Positions 1 to 7,847 of a stretch of DNA of 64,000 bases are shown one piece after another. The notes under the pieces are model-generated. The model did not search any database. It saw only the letters and a program-made list of their open reading frames with translations, and had not been told where the DNA came from. Each line of letters starts with the position of its first letter. The stretch's first letter is position 1. The stretch comes from Desulfosporosinus fructosivorans (GTDB lineage Bacteria; Bacillota; Desulfitobacteriia; Desulfitobacteriales; Desulfitobacteriaceae). The DNA lies in the NCBI RefSeq assembly GCF_004766045.1, contig NZ_SPQQ01000001.1:620001-684000 (forward strand), in the 5' to 3' direction. Position numbers and translations under genes: made by a program.

Positions 1-17
1 ACAACACCCAACGCCAT
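1..17 (-). CDS. 5' edge of a minus-strand gene (five complete codons visible)
   Basis: On the minus strand a GGGGGAAA-type ribosome-binding site (about 24-31) lies 7 nt before an ATG at 17-15, giving M-A-L-G-V before the window ends. The product cannot be judged. The call rests only on the good ribosome-binding site and on the plus-strand gap of about 240 bases that follows, which would hold divergent promoters. Confidence 0.35.
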
Positions 18-261
18 CTTTGTTTCCCCCTTTGTAAGTGATGATACACAATATGCAAAATGTAGTATAGGTGGAACAATGTGGAAATATATTTTAGAGG
101 GAACTTTGGAGCCAAGGTCTGGAATACATTCTGACTAAAGCAGGGGGCGGAAAGATTGCGGGCGGATGAGTATAAATAGACAATCACGAGAGAAAACTAA
201 AGCGTCATCAAAACAATAGGGGGTACTAGTTGAAGAGCCTATTTCAAGGAGTTCTGATTCT

Positions 262-648
262 ATGAATTTATTAACCGAAGCGCGTCCTTTAATCGTCGCC
301 TTATTTTCCATCATCTTAGGTGCCACAGGGCAATTCTTATTTCGATTGGGAATGCTACATTATGGCAAAGTTACGGTAACGGGGATTTGGGGACAACTCG
401 GAGCAATCATTTTTACCCCAGCGATTTTCCTTGGTTTTTCATGCTTTGGGATTAGTTCCATTCTTTGGCTTGTTGTAATTTCACGCTGGGAACTTAGCTA
501 TGCCTATCCGCTTGTTGCGCTGGGATATGTGTTAGCAATTCTTTATGGAACGCTTTTACTCCGTGAAACTCTCACTTTACCTAAAATCGTGGGGAGTGTA
601 CTGATCTTAGCAGGAATAAGCGTTTTGGGATTGTGGGGACGATCTTAA
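262..648 (+). CDS. Small four-helix membrane transporter, EamA/SMR-like
   Basis: A 128-residue protein made almost entirely of four hydrophobic segments (about residues 8-28, 43-72, 77-98 and 105-125), the size and layout of small multidrug resistance or ArnE/F-like half-EamA transporters. The motif around residue 76 (ELSYAYPL) and the following GY segment fit this superfamily. Such proteins act as dimers in the cytoplasmic membrane and export cationic drugs or lipid-linked sugars; the substrate here is unknown. The ATG has a clear AAGGAG site 12 nt upstream. It stands alone, with no obvious partner gene. No conserved SMR glutamate at the usual helix-1 position (residue 14) was recognised, so a lipid-sugar or EamA-type role is as likely as drug efflux. 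Confidence 0.7.
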   Translation: MNLLTEARPLIVALFSIILGATGQFLFRLGMLHYGKVTVTGIWGQLGAIIFTPAIFLGFSCFGISSILWLVVISRWELSYAYPLVALGYVLAILYGTLLLRETLTLPKIVGSVLILAGISVLGLWGRS

Positions 649-687
649 GGGAGGAAATTGAGAGAATCACTAAATTTTATAGTAGAG

Positions 688-716
688 TTGCAACGCTTCT
701 TTGAATAAGATATGAT
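688..716 (+). promoter_or_regulatory. Probable sigma-A promoter for the small orphan gene
   Basis: TTGCAA (688-693), a 17-nt spacer and TATGAT (711-716) give a reasonable vegetative promoter about 120 nt ahead of the next gene. A near-palindrome, AAGAATC-gctagt-GATTCTT (727-746), starts just after the -10 box. It could be an operator or a 5'-leader hairpin. Confidence 0.5.
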
Positions 717-834
717 AATCTAAAGTAAGAATCGCTAGTGATTCTTAATGATTTGTACACCTGCAGATACAACTGAATATCGCTCAATATCTTTTTATTA
801 GGGATAAAGAAAAGTAAAAAGGGGCGTGTGTTGG

Positions 835-1023
835 ATGCAATTGAAGGACTTCGGGCGAGGCGCGCGGATTGAATTATCTAAAATGGCCAAACTACTCGGA
901 ATGAAGTTTATCGGTTATAATCCAAAGGCTCAACAGGTATCGTTGGAGGTTGGAGGTAAAGGGGTTACTTATCCGTTGGAAGAGTTTATCCGACAGTATG
1001 AAACAATATGTCCGACAGCTTGA
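835..1023 (+). CDS. Small orphan protein, 62 residues
   Basis: The ATG at 835 is preferred because a GGGG run (821-824) lies about 10 nt before it; an in-frame GTG at 826 is too close to that site. The protein is basic at the front (QLKDFGRGARIE) and ends in an amphipathic stretch with hydrophobic, Tyr- and Phe-rich positions. There is no signal peptide, membrane helix or cysteine pair, and the family was not recognised. It has its own promoter upstream and the structured RNA/terminator at 1051-1137 downstream. It may belong with that RNA rather than with the flagellar genes. Confidence 0.55.
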   Translation: MQLKDFGRGARIELSKMAKLLGMKFIGYNPKAQQVSLEVGGKGVTYPLEEFIRQYETICPTA

Positions 1024-1050
1024 TCATAGATTTGTGTTGCGAATTACGCA

Positions 1051-1137
1051 GAGTTAGTCTCCCACTCCTAGACGGGGAGGCTAATTCTGGCACTGGGTTG
1101 AAAAGATCTCTCATTCAGAGGAGTGGGAGATCTTTTT
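1051..1137 (+). ncRNA. Two-hairpin structured RNA in the 3' region of the orphan gene
   Basis: Hairpin 1 pairs 1051-1063 with 1075-1087 (13 bp including two G-U) and leaves an 11-nt loop, ACTCCTAGACG. Hairpin 2 pairs 1101-1115 with 1122-1136 (15 bp with three G-U) and ends in TCTTTTT. The strand CTCCCACTCCT (1059-1069) is an exact 11-nt complement of AGGAGTGGGAG (1119-1129). The two loops could therefore kiss, or the whole could refold. The C/U-rich loop resembles loops of Gram-positive regulatory RNAs that pair with Shine-Dalgarno sites. It could be a processed 3'UTR sRNA, an attenuator without a visible downstream target, or only a fancy terminator. Confidence 0.45.
1101..1137 (+). terminator. 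Intrinsic terminator after the small orphan gene
   Basis: AAAAGATCTC (1101-1110) pairs with GAGATCTTTT (1127-1136); the stem extends inwards by five more pairs and runs into a T-rich tail. It ends the plus-strand transcript of the 835 gene. Confidence 0.75.
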
Positions 1138-1181
1138 GGTAGGTTTAGAGAAGAGTAGCTGGGATCTTATTCGATGGGCAA

Positions 1182-1212
1182 AAAAAGATGGCGAATTGTT
1201 CGCCATCTTTTT
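1182..1212 (-). terminator. Bidirectional terminator behind cheR
   Basis: A perfect 14-bp stem, AAAAAGATGGCGAA (1182-1195) with its complement at 1199-1212 and a 3-nt loop. A-runs on one side and T-runs on the other make it work on both strands. It lies 21 nt past the cheR stop codon, so it is the natural end of the minus-strand transcript. Confidence 0.85.
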
Positions 1213-1233
1213 ATAGAAGAATACAAGGAGGAT

Positions 1234-2022
1234 TTATTGCTTTTGATAAAAGAAAGATGAGATCGATTTAAGGCCGAGTTGGTTCATGCCAAAGAGATGT
1301 TCTGTGCTGCCGGTAAAGAGGATTCCGCCTGGGCGTAAGGAGTCTGTGAATTTTTTGTAGAGGATTTCTTTGGCTTCATCTGTAAAGTAAATAACAACAT
1401 TACGGCATGCGATAAAATCATAGCCAGATTGGAAGCGATCTGTCAGTAAATTCTGGTGCTGAAAGCTAACCTGCCGTTTAACTGAGTCTTTAATTTGATA
1501 GCCATTGTCTATTAGGGTAAAATACTTTTGTAGAACTTCGGGTGGTGTGCTCGCAAAATCATTTTGTTTATAGAGTCCATCTTTGGCTTGTTTGAGGACA
1601 TTGACATCAATATCCGAACCTAAGACAGTAAACTTGGCGGTAGAAAAATAGTCCATCATTGTCATGGCTAAGGAGTAAGGCTCTTGGCCGCCTGAACAGC
1701 CTGCACTCCAGAGTTTCAATGGAGTTTTGTTCTGAAGGAGCAGGGGGAGAATTGTTTCTCTAAGTGTTTTCCATTGGGCCGCGTCTCGGAAGAATTGGGA
1801 AACATTAATGGTCAAATGTTTGAAGAAAGCGTCATATAAGGTGGGATCGGCGCTTAGGGCAGTGAGGAATGGCCCATAGCTTGAGTGTCCGTGGGAGTTC
1901 ATAAAGCTTAGGATACGCCGTTGCATTTGGTTTTGCTTATAAAATTTAAGATCGAGTCCACTCTTGGGATGAAACGCCTTAACAAAGTCTTCATAGGTAT
2001 TGAGCACGGATGCGTATGACAA
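1234..2022 (-). CDS. cheR: Chemotaxis protein methyltransferase CheR
   Basis: CheR uses S-adenosylmethionine to methylate glutamates on chemoreceptors and is opposed by CheB, encoded at 23888. The 262-residue protein has the N-terminal helical CheR domain and then the Rossmann methyltransferase domain, with the SAM loop LWSAGCSGGQEPYSLAM, the acidic strand LGSDIDVNVL and the RNVVIYF motif. Start is TTG with a GAAGGAAGG site 9 nt ahead. It is the last gene of a minus-strand string (motA, motB, yaaR, cheR), 98 nt after yaaR and in front of a strong terminator. Being far from the main che genes is common in Clostridia. Confidence 0.95.
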   Translation of the reverse strand: MSYASVLNTYEDFVKAFHPKSGLDLKFYKQNQMQRRILSFMNSHGHSSYGPFLTALSADPTLYDAFFKHLTINVSQFFRDAAQWKTLRETILPLLLQNKTPLKLWSAGCSGGQEPYSLAMTMMDYFSTAKFTVLGSDIDVNVLKQAKDGLYKQNDFASTPPEVLQKYFTLIDNGYQIKDSVKRQVSFQHQNLLTDRFQSGYDFIACRNVVIYFTDEAKEILYKKFTDSLRPGGILFTGSTEHLFGMNQLGLKSISSFFYQKQ

Positions 2023-2120
2023 AGGGTTAAACCTTCCTTCTGTTAAAAATATTAGTGTAGGTACTCAAAATAGAAGATATCTATGGTTCCTTAGCGAATA
2101 CGTTTAAGAGCCATAGTCGC

Positions 2121-2558
2121 TTAAGCGAAGAGGTCGACGATCAAACCGCGAATTTCATCGATCTTGGTGAGGATTTCTAGGGGTTTGGCTTGCTGATCAA
2201 GGAGTTGCTTCCCTAGCTCATCTAAGGCGTGATCGATTTTAGCGACTCTCGCCATGATCTTTGGCCGCCCTTGCGAATCCCAAGATGACTCATCCTGCAT
2301 TTTTCGGCTTTGTCCAAAGGTTGAGCGAAGAAAGGATTTAACCATATCACGGAAATCTTTAAGATCACGGAGCGAAAGAGTTTCAGATAGCTTCGTTCCC
2401 TGAGTTTTAAGGCGGTCGAGAAAGGACTGTAGTTCAATTCCTTGGATTTTTTGGGTTCGAGATAAGATTCCGCTAAACTCACCGCTTCGCTCTGGGGAGC
2501 TTTGAGAATCGAGATTGGGTGTTGGTATTTGATGTTGGGCATCGATACGTATAGACAT
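2121..2558 (-). CDS. yaaR: YaaR family protein (DUF327)
   Basis: A soluble, mostly helical 145-residue protein matching the YaaR/DUF327 family by length and pattern: a disordered Ser/Pro-rich head, then a helical core with LKDFRDMVKSFL and IMARVAKIDHALDELG, and the ending GLIVDLFA. The function is not established; relatives often sit beside flagellar or chemotaxis genes, as here. An AAGAGGAGA site supports the ATG at 2558. Only 29 nt separate it from the divergent M28 peptidase gene. Its promoter must therefore lie inside the peptidase gene, or it is read from the motAB transcript running antisense through that gene. Confidence 0.8.
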   Translation of the reverse strand: MSIRIDAQHQIPTPNLDSQSSPERSGEFSGILSRTQKIQGIELQSFLDRLKTQGTKLSETLSLRDLKDFRDMVKSFLRSTFGQSRKMQDESSWDSQGRPKIMARVAKIDHALDELGKQLLDQQAKPLEILTKIDEIRGLIVDLFA

Positions 2559-2587
2559 AAGTCAGTCTCCTCTTAGAAAGGATTAAA

Positions 2588-3622
2588 ATGCAGACGCGTA
2601 GAGTATTTTTAAAAGTGTTACTGGCACTTGGTGCAATCGTCTTACCTTGGAGTCTTTTACCAACCCGCGTTGCAGAGGCTTTAAAGACGAGGCTAGGGCT
2701 GCCACCCGTAGCATTGTTATTACCACCTAAAACTAAAGTGAATAAGGATTTCAAAGCAGAGAGTTTAAGTCGCATCGAAATGGACGATATTTTCGCTTTA
2801 ACTGGGCCTGAGATGCAAGGTCGTAAAGCGGGGTCCGTAGGAGAAGTCAAAGCTGTAGAGTATTTATCCTCCCAATTAAGCATGCTCGGATTAAAGCCTA
2901 TGGGCGATCACCAAATAGGGTTTACCCATGTGTTTACGATTCCTCCAGTTTTGGAAACTAGGGTTAATGGTCGATTAACCTTTAAAGCTGGGGAAAACAA
3001 GCTCTTACGAACCCCGAGTGTCAATCTCTTAGGTGCTCTGATAGGAGAAAACACGGAGGAAATTATCTTGCTATCTGCCCATTACGATCACTTGGGGACT
3101 TTTGAAGAGCAAGTTTATCCTGGGGCCAATGACAATGCCTCTGGCGTAGGGTGTGTTCTAGATGTCCTGCGGCGAATCCTTCGTGAAGGAAAGACTCCAA
3201 AACGTACGATCGTTCTAGCCTTCTGGGGTGCCGAAGAGATGGGGTTTGTGGGATCTCAGGCCTTTGTACGCTCAGGGACGTTTCCCCTGCACCAGATCCA
3301 GGCAGTACTGAACGTCGATACGGTTGGAAATGGGATGATCGGAGATTTTGCGCTTTGGGCGGATGGGGATAACCCAGCTTTCAAGGCTATCCGTCAAGCC
3401 TCAGCCGAAGCGGGCGCCAGTGCCCAAAAAGTATCTCAGGCCGCCCATAACAGTGATTCCATCAGTTTCGCCTCTGTGGGTATACCAGCTGTGACTCTCA
3501 TGGCACGAGATTGGCTCTATAAGAATCATACACCAGAAGACAATATCGCCCTGTTGAAGCCAGAACAGATTCGATTAGCAGCGGAGATTGTGTACCGGGC
3601 AGTTCACATTTTAGCCTTCTAG
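2588..3622 (+). CDS. Tat-exported M28-family zinc aminopeptidase
   Basis: A 344-residue hydrolase of MEROPS family M28. Residues 3-9 (TRRVFLK) followed by a hydrophobic stretch to about residue 24 form a good twin-arginine export signal, so the enzyme is probably exported folded with its metals. Zinc-binding positions are visible: H165 (SAHYDHLG), D182 (GANDNASG), E216/E217 (WGAEEMG), D244 (LNVDTVG) and a C-terminal His in YKNHTPED. It should trim amino acids or acyl groups from extracellular peptides; the substrate is unknown. It lies on the plus strand inside an otherwise minus-strand motility block and ends 2 nt from the end of motB, with no terminator in between. Confidence 0.85.
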   Translation: MQTRRVFLKVLLALGAIVLPWSLLPTRVAEALKTRLGLPPVALLLPPKTKVNKDFKAESLSRIEMDDIFALTGPEMQGRKAGSVGEVKAVEYLSSQLSMLGLKPMGDHQIGFTHVFTIPPVLETRVNGRLTFKAGENKLLRTPSVNLLGALIGENTEEIILLSAHYDHLGTFEEQVYPGANDNASGVGCVLDVLRRILREGKTPKRTIVLAFWGAEEMGFVGSQAFVRSGTFPLHQIQAVLNVDTVGNGMIGDFALWADGDNPAFKAIRQASAEAGASAQKVSQAAHNSDSISFASVGIPAVTLMARDWLYKNHTPEDNIALLKPEQIRLAAEIVYRAVHILAF

Positions 3623-3624
3623 GG

Positions 3625-4419
3625 TTATTGAGGTTCGGTGACCTCATATTTGGTATGAAGTATAATTAGGTCAATCCGGCGGTTTTTACCACGACCGGCG
3701 TCGGTATCATTCGAGGAAATCGGGCGATATTCTCCGTACCCCGTTGCAGAAAGTCGGCTGGGGGGGATCCCATCACGCTGCAGGATTTGCACAACATTTG
3801 TGGAACGAATCACGGATAGTTCCCAGTTGCTGGGGAACTGTGGTGTGCGGATCGGTAAATTATCCGTATGTCCTTCAACCTTAATTTGGTTGGGTGCTGC
3901 CGCGAGGACCGTGGAGACCTTCTCGAGAATATCCCGTGCTCGTGCGGTAATATCGGCTGAGCCGCTTTCGAAAAGTAACGTTTCCTGAATGCTAACAACA
4001 AGACCACGTTCTTCAATCGAGGTTACCAATGTCGTCTGGATACCGTTGTCCGCCGCAAATTTATCAAGTTTGGCCTTGATCGCCTCAAGACTCATCCTTT
4101 CTACGTTGCCATTTGTCTGGCCGGCGTTTACGTTTGCGTCAGGCGGGGTATTGGTGTTAGGAGTTTTTTCTGGAGGGGACCCGGTCTGAATGAGAGATGG
4201 TCCGACTGGGTTCGTAGAAATCTCAATCTTAGCTGGAGTACTTCCGCTGAGAGCTTTGTTTAAGGACTCAGCTACTGCTTGGAATTTCTGAGTATCGACT
4301 TTACTCATCGAATAAAGGACGACAAAGAAAATCATAAGGAGGGTAATTAGGTCCAGATACGTAAGCATCCAACGTTCGCCATTTTCTTTTTCTGGTTCAT
4401 GTTCGCGTTTTCTACTCAT
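3625..4419 (-). CDS. motB: Flagellar stator protein MotB
   Basis: The peptidoglycan-anchored half of the proton channel that turns the motor. The 264-residue protein has a short charged cytoplasmic tail, one membrane helix (about 18-39) carrying the proton-accepting Asp23 in TYLDLITLL, a Pro/Thr/Asn-rich linker and a C-terminal OmpA-like peptidoglycan-binding domain (VEGHTDNLPI, NWELSVIRS, GYGEYRPI). Its ATG overlaps the motA stop by 4 nt, so the two are translationally coupled. Whether the channel uses protons or sodium cannot be settled by eye. Confidence 0.95.
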   Translation of the reverse strand: MSRKREHEPEKENGERWMLTYLDLITLLMIFFVVLYSMSKVDTQKFQAVAESLNKALSGSTPAKIEISTNPVGPSLIQTGSPPEKTPNTNTPPDANVNAGQTNGNVERMSLEAIKAKLDKFAADNGIQTTLVTSIEERGLVVSIQETLLFESGSADITARARDILEKVSTVLAAAPNQIKVEGHTDNLPIRTPQFPSNWELSVIRSTNVVQILQRDGIPPSRLSATGYGEYRPISSNDTDAGRGKNRRIDLIILHTKYEVTEPQ

Positions 4420-5225
4420 CGGCCTTCACTGACCGCTGTCTTACCGGATACACCTTCTGAACTATTTTCCTCGGAGGGAAGAATAGAGCCAACGTGGGTT
4501 TTTAATTTCTCTTTTAGAATTGAAGGATTTTCGCCCGCTTGAATCGAGAGAATTCCGTCCAAAACCATCTCCATGGCGGATACTTCTGCTTTGTCTTTCA
4601 TTTTGAGCTTTGAGGCAAGGGGAAAATAGATAAGGTTGGCAGAGGCGACCCCATAAAGGGTAGCTAGAAAGGCAGCGGCGATAGAATGGGAAAGTGCTTC
4701 AGGATCAGAAAGATTGCCCAACACCATGACAAGGCCCATAACCGTCCCGATAATTCCCATGGTTGGAGCATAGCCGCCAGCGGCTTCGAATACGGCAATC
4801 CCTACTTTATGGCGTTTCTCAAGGACGGCGATATTTGATTCTAGGATCTCACGGGTAATTTCGGGGTCTGTTCCGTCAATGACGAGCTGCATGCCTTGGC
4901 GAGTATAGCGATCTGTTACAGTTTCAAGTTCTTGCTCAAGGCTAAGTAATCCTTCACGCCGTGCTTTTTCAGCAAAGCGCACCAGCGTTGAGTAAGCCTC
5001 AACGGTGCCAAACGACTGGGCGGTAAACGCAATTTTGAACCAAGTCGGAAGGTTTTTAAGGTCGGAGAGCGGAAAACTGGTTAAAACGGCCCCGGCGGTT
5101 CCCCCAAAAACGATAATAGCTGCGGATTCTCCGCCAAGCGAGCCGACAGTTCCTCCTTCTAAAATATACCCGATAATCATGGCGCTAAATCCAGCGAGAA
5201 TACCTAATACTGTTGATAAATCCAT
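4416..5225 (-). CDS. motA: Flagellar stator protein MotA
   Basis: The 269-residue partner of MotB, with four membrane helices: two near the N-terminus (about 3-20 and 33-50) and two after a large cytoplasmic loop (about 150-170 and 183-203). The loop carries the basic/acidic FliG-contact region (RFAEKARREGLLSLEQELE), and PTMGIIGTVMGLV is the typical third helix. No strong ribosome-binding site precedes the ATG. A sigma-28 promoter lies 133 nt upstream, placing the stator among the late flagellar genes. Confidence 0.95.
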   Translation of the reverse strand: MDLSTVLGILAGFSAMIIGYILEGGTVGSLGGESAAIIVFGGTAGAVLTSFPLSDLKNLPTWFKIAFTAQSFGTVEAYSTLVRFAEKARREGLLSLEQELETVTDRYTRQGMQLVIDGTDPEITREILESNIAVLEKRHKVGIAVFEAAGGYAPTMGIIGTVMGLVMVLGNLSDPEALSHSIAAAFLATLYGVASANLIYFPLASKLKMKDKAEVSAMEMVLDGILSIQAGENPSILKEKLKTHVGSILPSEENSSEGVSGKTAVSEGR

Positions 5226-5357
5226 TTTGTGTTGCCGTGCCCCGAATACGTTAACAAGAATATTGCTTTATATAAGGGGTTGCGACGTACCTCCCTTGCT
5301 TTTTATGTAGGTGTTTAAGAGTAATATAACTAAGCTAACTAAGCGTCCTACTATATT

Positions 5358-5385
5358 GTATCGTCAAATCTGATGCTGAACTTTA
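5358..5385 (-). promoter_or_regulatory. Sigma-28 promoter of motAB
   Basis: Read on the minus strand: TAAA (5385-5382), 16 nt, GACGATAC (5365-5358). It matches TAAA/GCCGATAT at 10 of 12 positions and uses the same 16-nt spacer as the hag, flaG and fliK promoters in this window. The rest of the 5226-5545 gap holds the motA leader and the flgM upstream region. A weaker plus-strand candidate for flgM (TTTA, 16 nt, TTCGATAT; 5484-5511) is too degenerate to call. Confidence 0.7.
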
Positions 5386-5545
5386 GGCCCTTTATTTTAC
5401 ACTTATTATACAGGAAAAACAGAGCAATAGTCATAATTCATGCTTTCCCCTGAAAATATTCCAAGATAAAATAAAAATTTCTCTTTAGTTTTACCGAGCC
5501 ATCTTCGATATAGAGAGTAAGAATATGTATTTTGGAGTGAGCGAA

Positions 5546-5824
5546 ATGAAAATAGACGGGACATCCACGTCTCCCGTTGGGAGCGTTCAAGCAACTAATC
5601 GTGTGAAACAAGTTGAAAAGAAAACGACAGTCTCCGAAGCAGATAAAATAGCGGTTTCGGATAAGGCACAAGTTTATCAGGCCTTACTTCAGAAGACTAA
5701 AGAGATTCCTGCTGTCCGTGAGGCACGTGTACAAGCCCTCACTGAACAGATTGAACGGGGAGAATTTAAAGTGGACGGACAAAAGATAGCCGATAAGGTA
5801 CTGGAAGCATGTCAGGAAGATTAA
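5546..5824 (+). CDS. flgM: Anti-sigma-28 factor FlgM
   Basis: FlgM holds sigma-28 (the 44580 gene) inactive until it is exported through a finished hook-basal body. The 92-residue protein starts MKIDGTS, has a low-complexity front half and a helical, charged C-terminal half ending KIADKVLEACQED that should wrap sigma-28. The ATG at 5546 has a GGAGTGAG site; an upstream in-frame ATG at 5525 lacks one. First gene of the conserved flgM-flgN-flgK-flgL-yviE-fliW-csrA order. Confidence 0.9.
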   Translation: MKIDGTSTSPVGSVQATNRVKQVEKKTTVSEADKIAVSDKAQVYQALLQKTKEIPAVREARVQALTEQIERGEFKVDGQKIADKVLEACQED

Positions 5825-5875
5825 CACTTGTTTCAGTCTTTGTGATCACCATACATCTCAGAGGGGGAGATTTTC

Positions 5876-6358
5876 GTGTCTGAAGCATTTCAAAACGTCA
5901 ATGAAAACTTAAGAAGACAAGTTGAACTATATAATGAACTCCTGACCTTAGAAGGGCACAAACAAAAAGCATTGATTCAGAACGATCTTCACGAGATTGA
6001 ATCGATCACAGGTAAGGAAGAATCGTTCATAATAAAGGTTAATCGCCTAGAGAAAGAACGCCTTTTGTGGGCGGAACAAATCGGACGTGAACTCGGGAAA
6101 TCACCAGAAGACCTTACTCTGGCTGAAATGGAGGCACATTATCCGGCTTTAGAGGAAGTTCGCCTTGACTTGGACAGAGTTGTCGCCCAGCTGCGAGCAA
6201 TTCATGAGACTAACTCTCAACTTCTCCAGCAGGCCATGAAAATTGTGGATTATACTGTAGGACTGCTGACGCACCAAGAGAGTAATACTTATACGTATCC
6301 AGGCAAGAGAGAGAAAGAAGAGAATAAAAAACGGCAGCTTATGGATTGGAGGATTTAA
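5876..6358 (+). CDS. flgN: Flagellar export chaperone FlgN
   Basis: A helical 160-residue protein that binds the C-termini of FlgK and FlgL and escorts them to the export gate. It shows heptad-like coiled-coil stretches (residues 2-60 and 85-125) and no membrane segment. Start is GTG with an AGAGGGGGAGA site. It sits between flgM and its client flgK, ending 3 nt before flgK. Sequence conservation in this family is low; position and length carry much of the call. Confidence 0.85.
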   Translation: MSEAFQNVNENLRRQVELYNELLTLEGHKQKALIQNDLHEIESITGKEESFIIKVNRLEKERLLWAEQIGRELGKSPEDLTLAEMEAHYPALEEVRLDLDRVVAQLRAIHETNSQLLQQAMKIVDYTVGLLTHQESNTYTYPGKREKEENKKRQLMDWRI

Positions 6359-6361
6359 GAT

Positions 6362-7834
6362 ATGAGTTCCACCTTTGGAGGTTTAAATATATTATCCCGA
6401 AGTTTATCTGCTCAGCAGGCTTCGCTCGATACGGTAGGGCATAATATTGCCAATGCCGGCACCGACGGCTACTCTCGGCAGAGGGTCAATCTGGTAGTTG
6501 CTACTCCAGCGGGGGAGGTTTATGGTCGAACTGCAAATCATTCGGGAAGTGGGGTTACGGTGGCTTCAATCACCAGAGCTAGGGATACCTTTACGGATCG
6601 ACAATTGTGGAAAGAATCAGCCACTCTAGGCTATAGTGAAACAAGCAGTGAGGCGCTGAGCCGAATAGAAGGAGTGTTTAGTGAGCCTTCAGATACTGGA
6701 GTTCAGACCGTGCTCAACCAATTCTGGACGGCTTGGTCAACACTAGCGACTAACGCTTCTGATTCTGGAGCGCGTACGGCAGTAGCGCAAAGGGGAGTAG
6801 CGGTCGTAAATGCCATTCAGCATGCAGGCCAGCAACTTAAGGATACAGTCGAGAATATTAACTCCTCAATTGCCTTAGATGTTAAGAATATTAATCAGAT
6901 TACTTCAAGCATAGATACATTGAATAAGCAAATTGCCTTCACGGAAGTGGGGGGGAAGGACCACGCCAATGATTTGCGTGACTCAAGGGATTTGCTTGTC
7001 GATCAATTATCGAAGCTTGTCAATATTTCAGTGCAGGAAGATAGCGATGGAAAATATACCATTTTATCTGGAGAAGATAACACATTGACCTTAGTGGATC
7101 CCGATGGTTATACCGAGTTGGATGTGACAACAACTGGCACGGCGTTTGGTTATGAAGTCACCCAAGTGATTGTGGCTGGAGATTCTTCAGAAGTGAATTT
7201 TACGAACGGAGAAGTAAGTGCTTTGATCGATTCCCGGGATTCAGATAAAAGCGGTATTGCTGCTTATATGACGAACCTAGAAGCGATTAGCCATTTCTTA
7301 TTGGAAGATTTTAATGCGGTGCATAATGCTGGCTATGGTACGAACGATGATACAGGGGTTGACTTCTTCGTAATGGATGGCGGTGTGGATTATTCAGATG
7401 GTGGTTGGATTGACGCCTTAGTAGTTAACTCTGATATTACGGATTCGACTGCGGGACTGGCTTTGATAGCGGCAAAAACGGAGGCAGGCTCCGACAACAA
7501 CGCTAGCGGTGATAATGCCATTTTACTAGGGAATTGTTTAAAAACTGATAAATCGACCATTTTGGGCGATATTTCGTTGGATTCGTTTTACTCGGCGATG
7601 ATTGGTACTTTAGGCGTACAATCCCAAGATGCTATACGACTGAATACCAATCAGCAAACCGTGATTGATCAGCTCAGCAATCTCAGAGCATCTGTCTCGG
7701 GGGTAAGCTTGGATGAAGAAATGACTGATATGATTCGATTTCAAAAAGGCTATAATGCCTCAGCGAGAGTCTTGACGGCTATGGATGAAATGCTAGACAA
7801 ATTAATCAACAGTACCGGAACAGTAGGACGATAG
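6362..7834 (+). CDS. flgK: Hook-filament junction protein FlgK (HAP1)
   Basis: One of two proteins joining hook to filament. The 490-residue protein begins with the rod/hook motif (LSAQQASLDTVGHNIANAGTDGYSRQRVN) and ends in the helical segment MTDMIRFQKGYNASARVLTAMDEMLDKLI shared by axial proteins. The middle is variable and Asp/Thr-rich. It is exported by the flagellar type III system without a cleaved signal. Directly followed by flgL. Confidence 0.95.
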   Translation: MSSTFGGLNILSRSLSAQQASLDTVGHNIANAGTDGYSRQRVNLVVATPAGEVYGRTANHSGSGVTVASITRARDTFTDRQLWKESATLGYSETSSEALSRIEGVFSEPSDTGVQTVLNQFWTAWSTLATNASDSGARTAVAQRGVAVVNAIQHAGQQLKDTVENINSSIALDVKNINQITSSIDTLNKQIAFTEVGGKDHANDLRDSRDLLVDQLSKLVNISVQEDSDGKYTILSGEDNTLTLVDPDGYTELDVTTTGTAFGYEVTQVIVAGDSSEVNFTNGEVSALIDSRDSDKSGIAAYMTNLEAISHFLLEDFNAVHNAGYGTNDDTGVDFFVMDGGVDYSDGGWIDALVVNSDITDSTAGLALIAAKTEAGSDNNASGDNAILLGNCLKTDKSTILGDISLDSFYSAMIGTLGVQSQDAIRLNTNQQTVIDQLSNLRASVSGVSLDEEMTDMIRFQKGYNASARVLTAMDEMLDKLINSTGTVGR

Positions 7835-7847
7835 GAGGAGATCTGTT

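Noticed and set aside
5484..5511. Sigma-28 site upstream of flgM
   Set aside because: TTTA-16-TTCGATAT has only two of four bases in the -35 box and six of eight in the -10; too weak next to the other sites.
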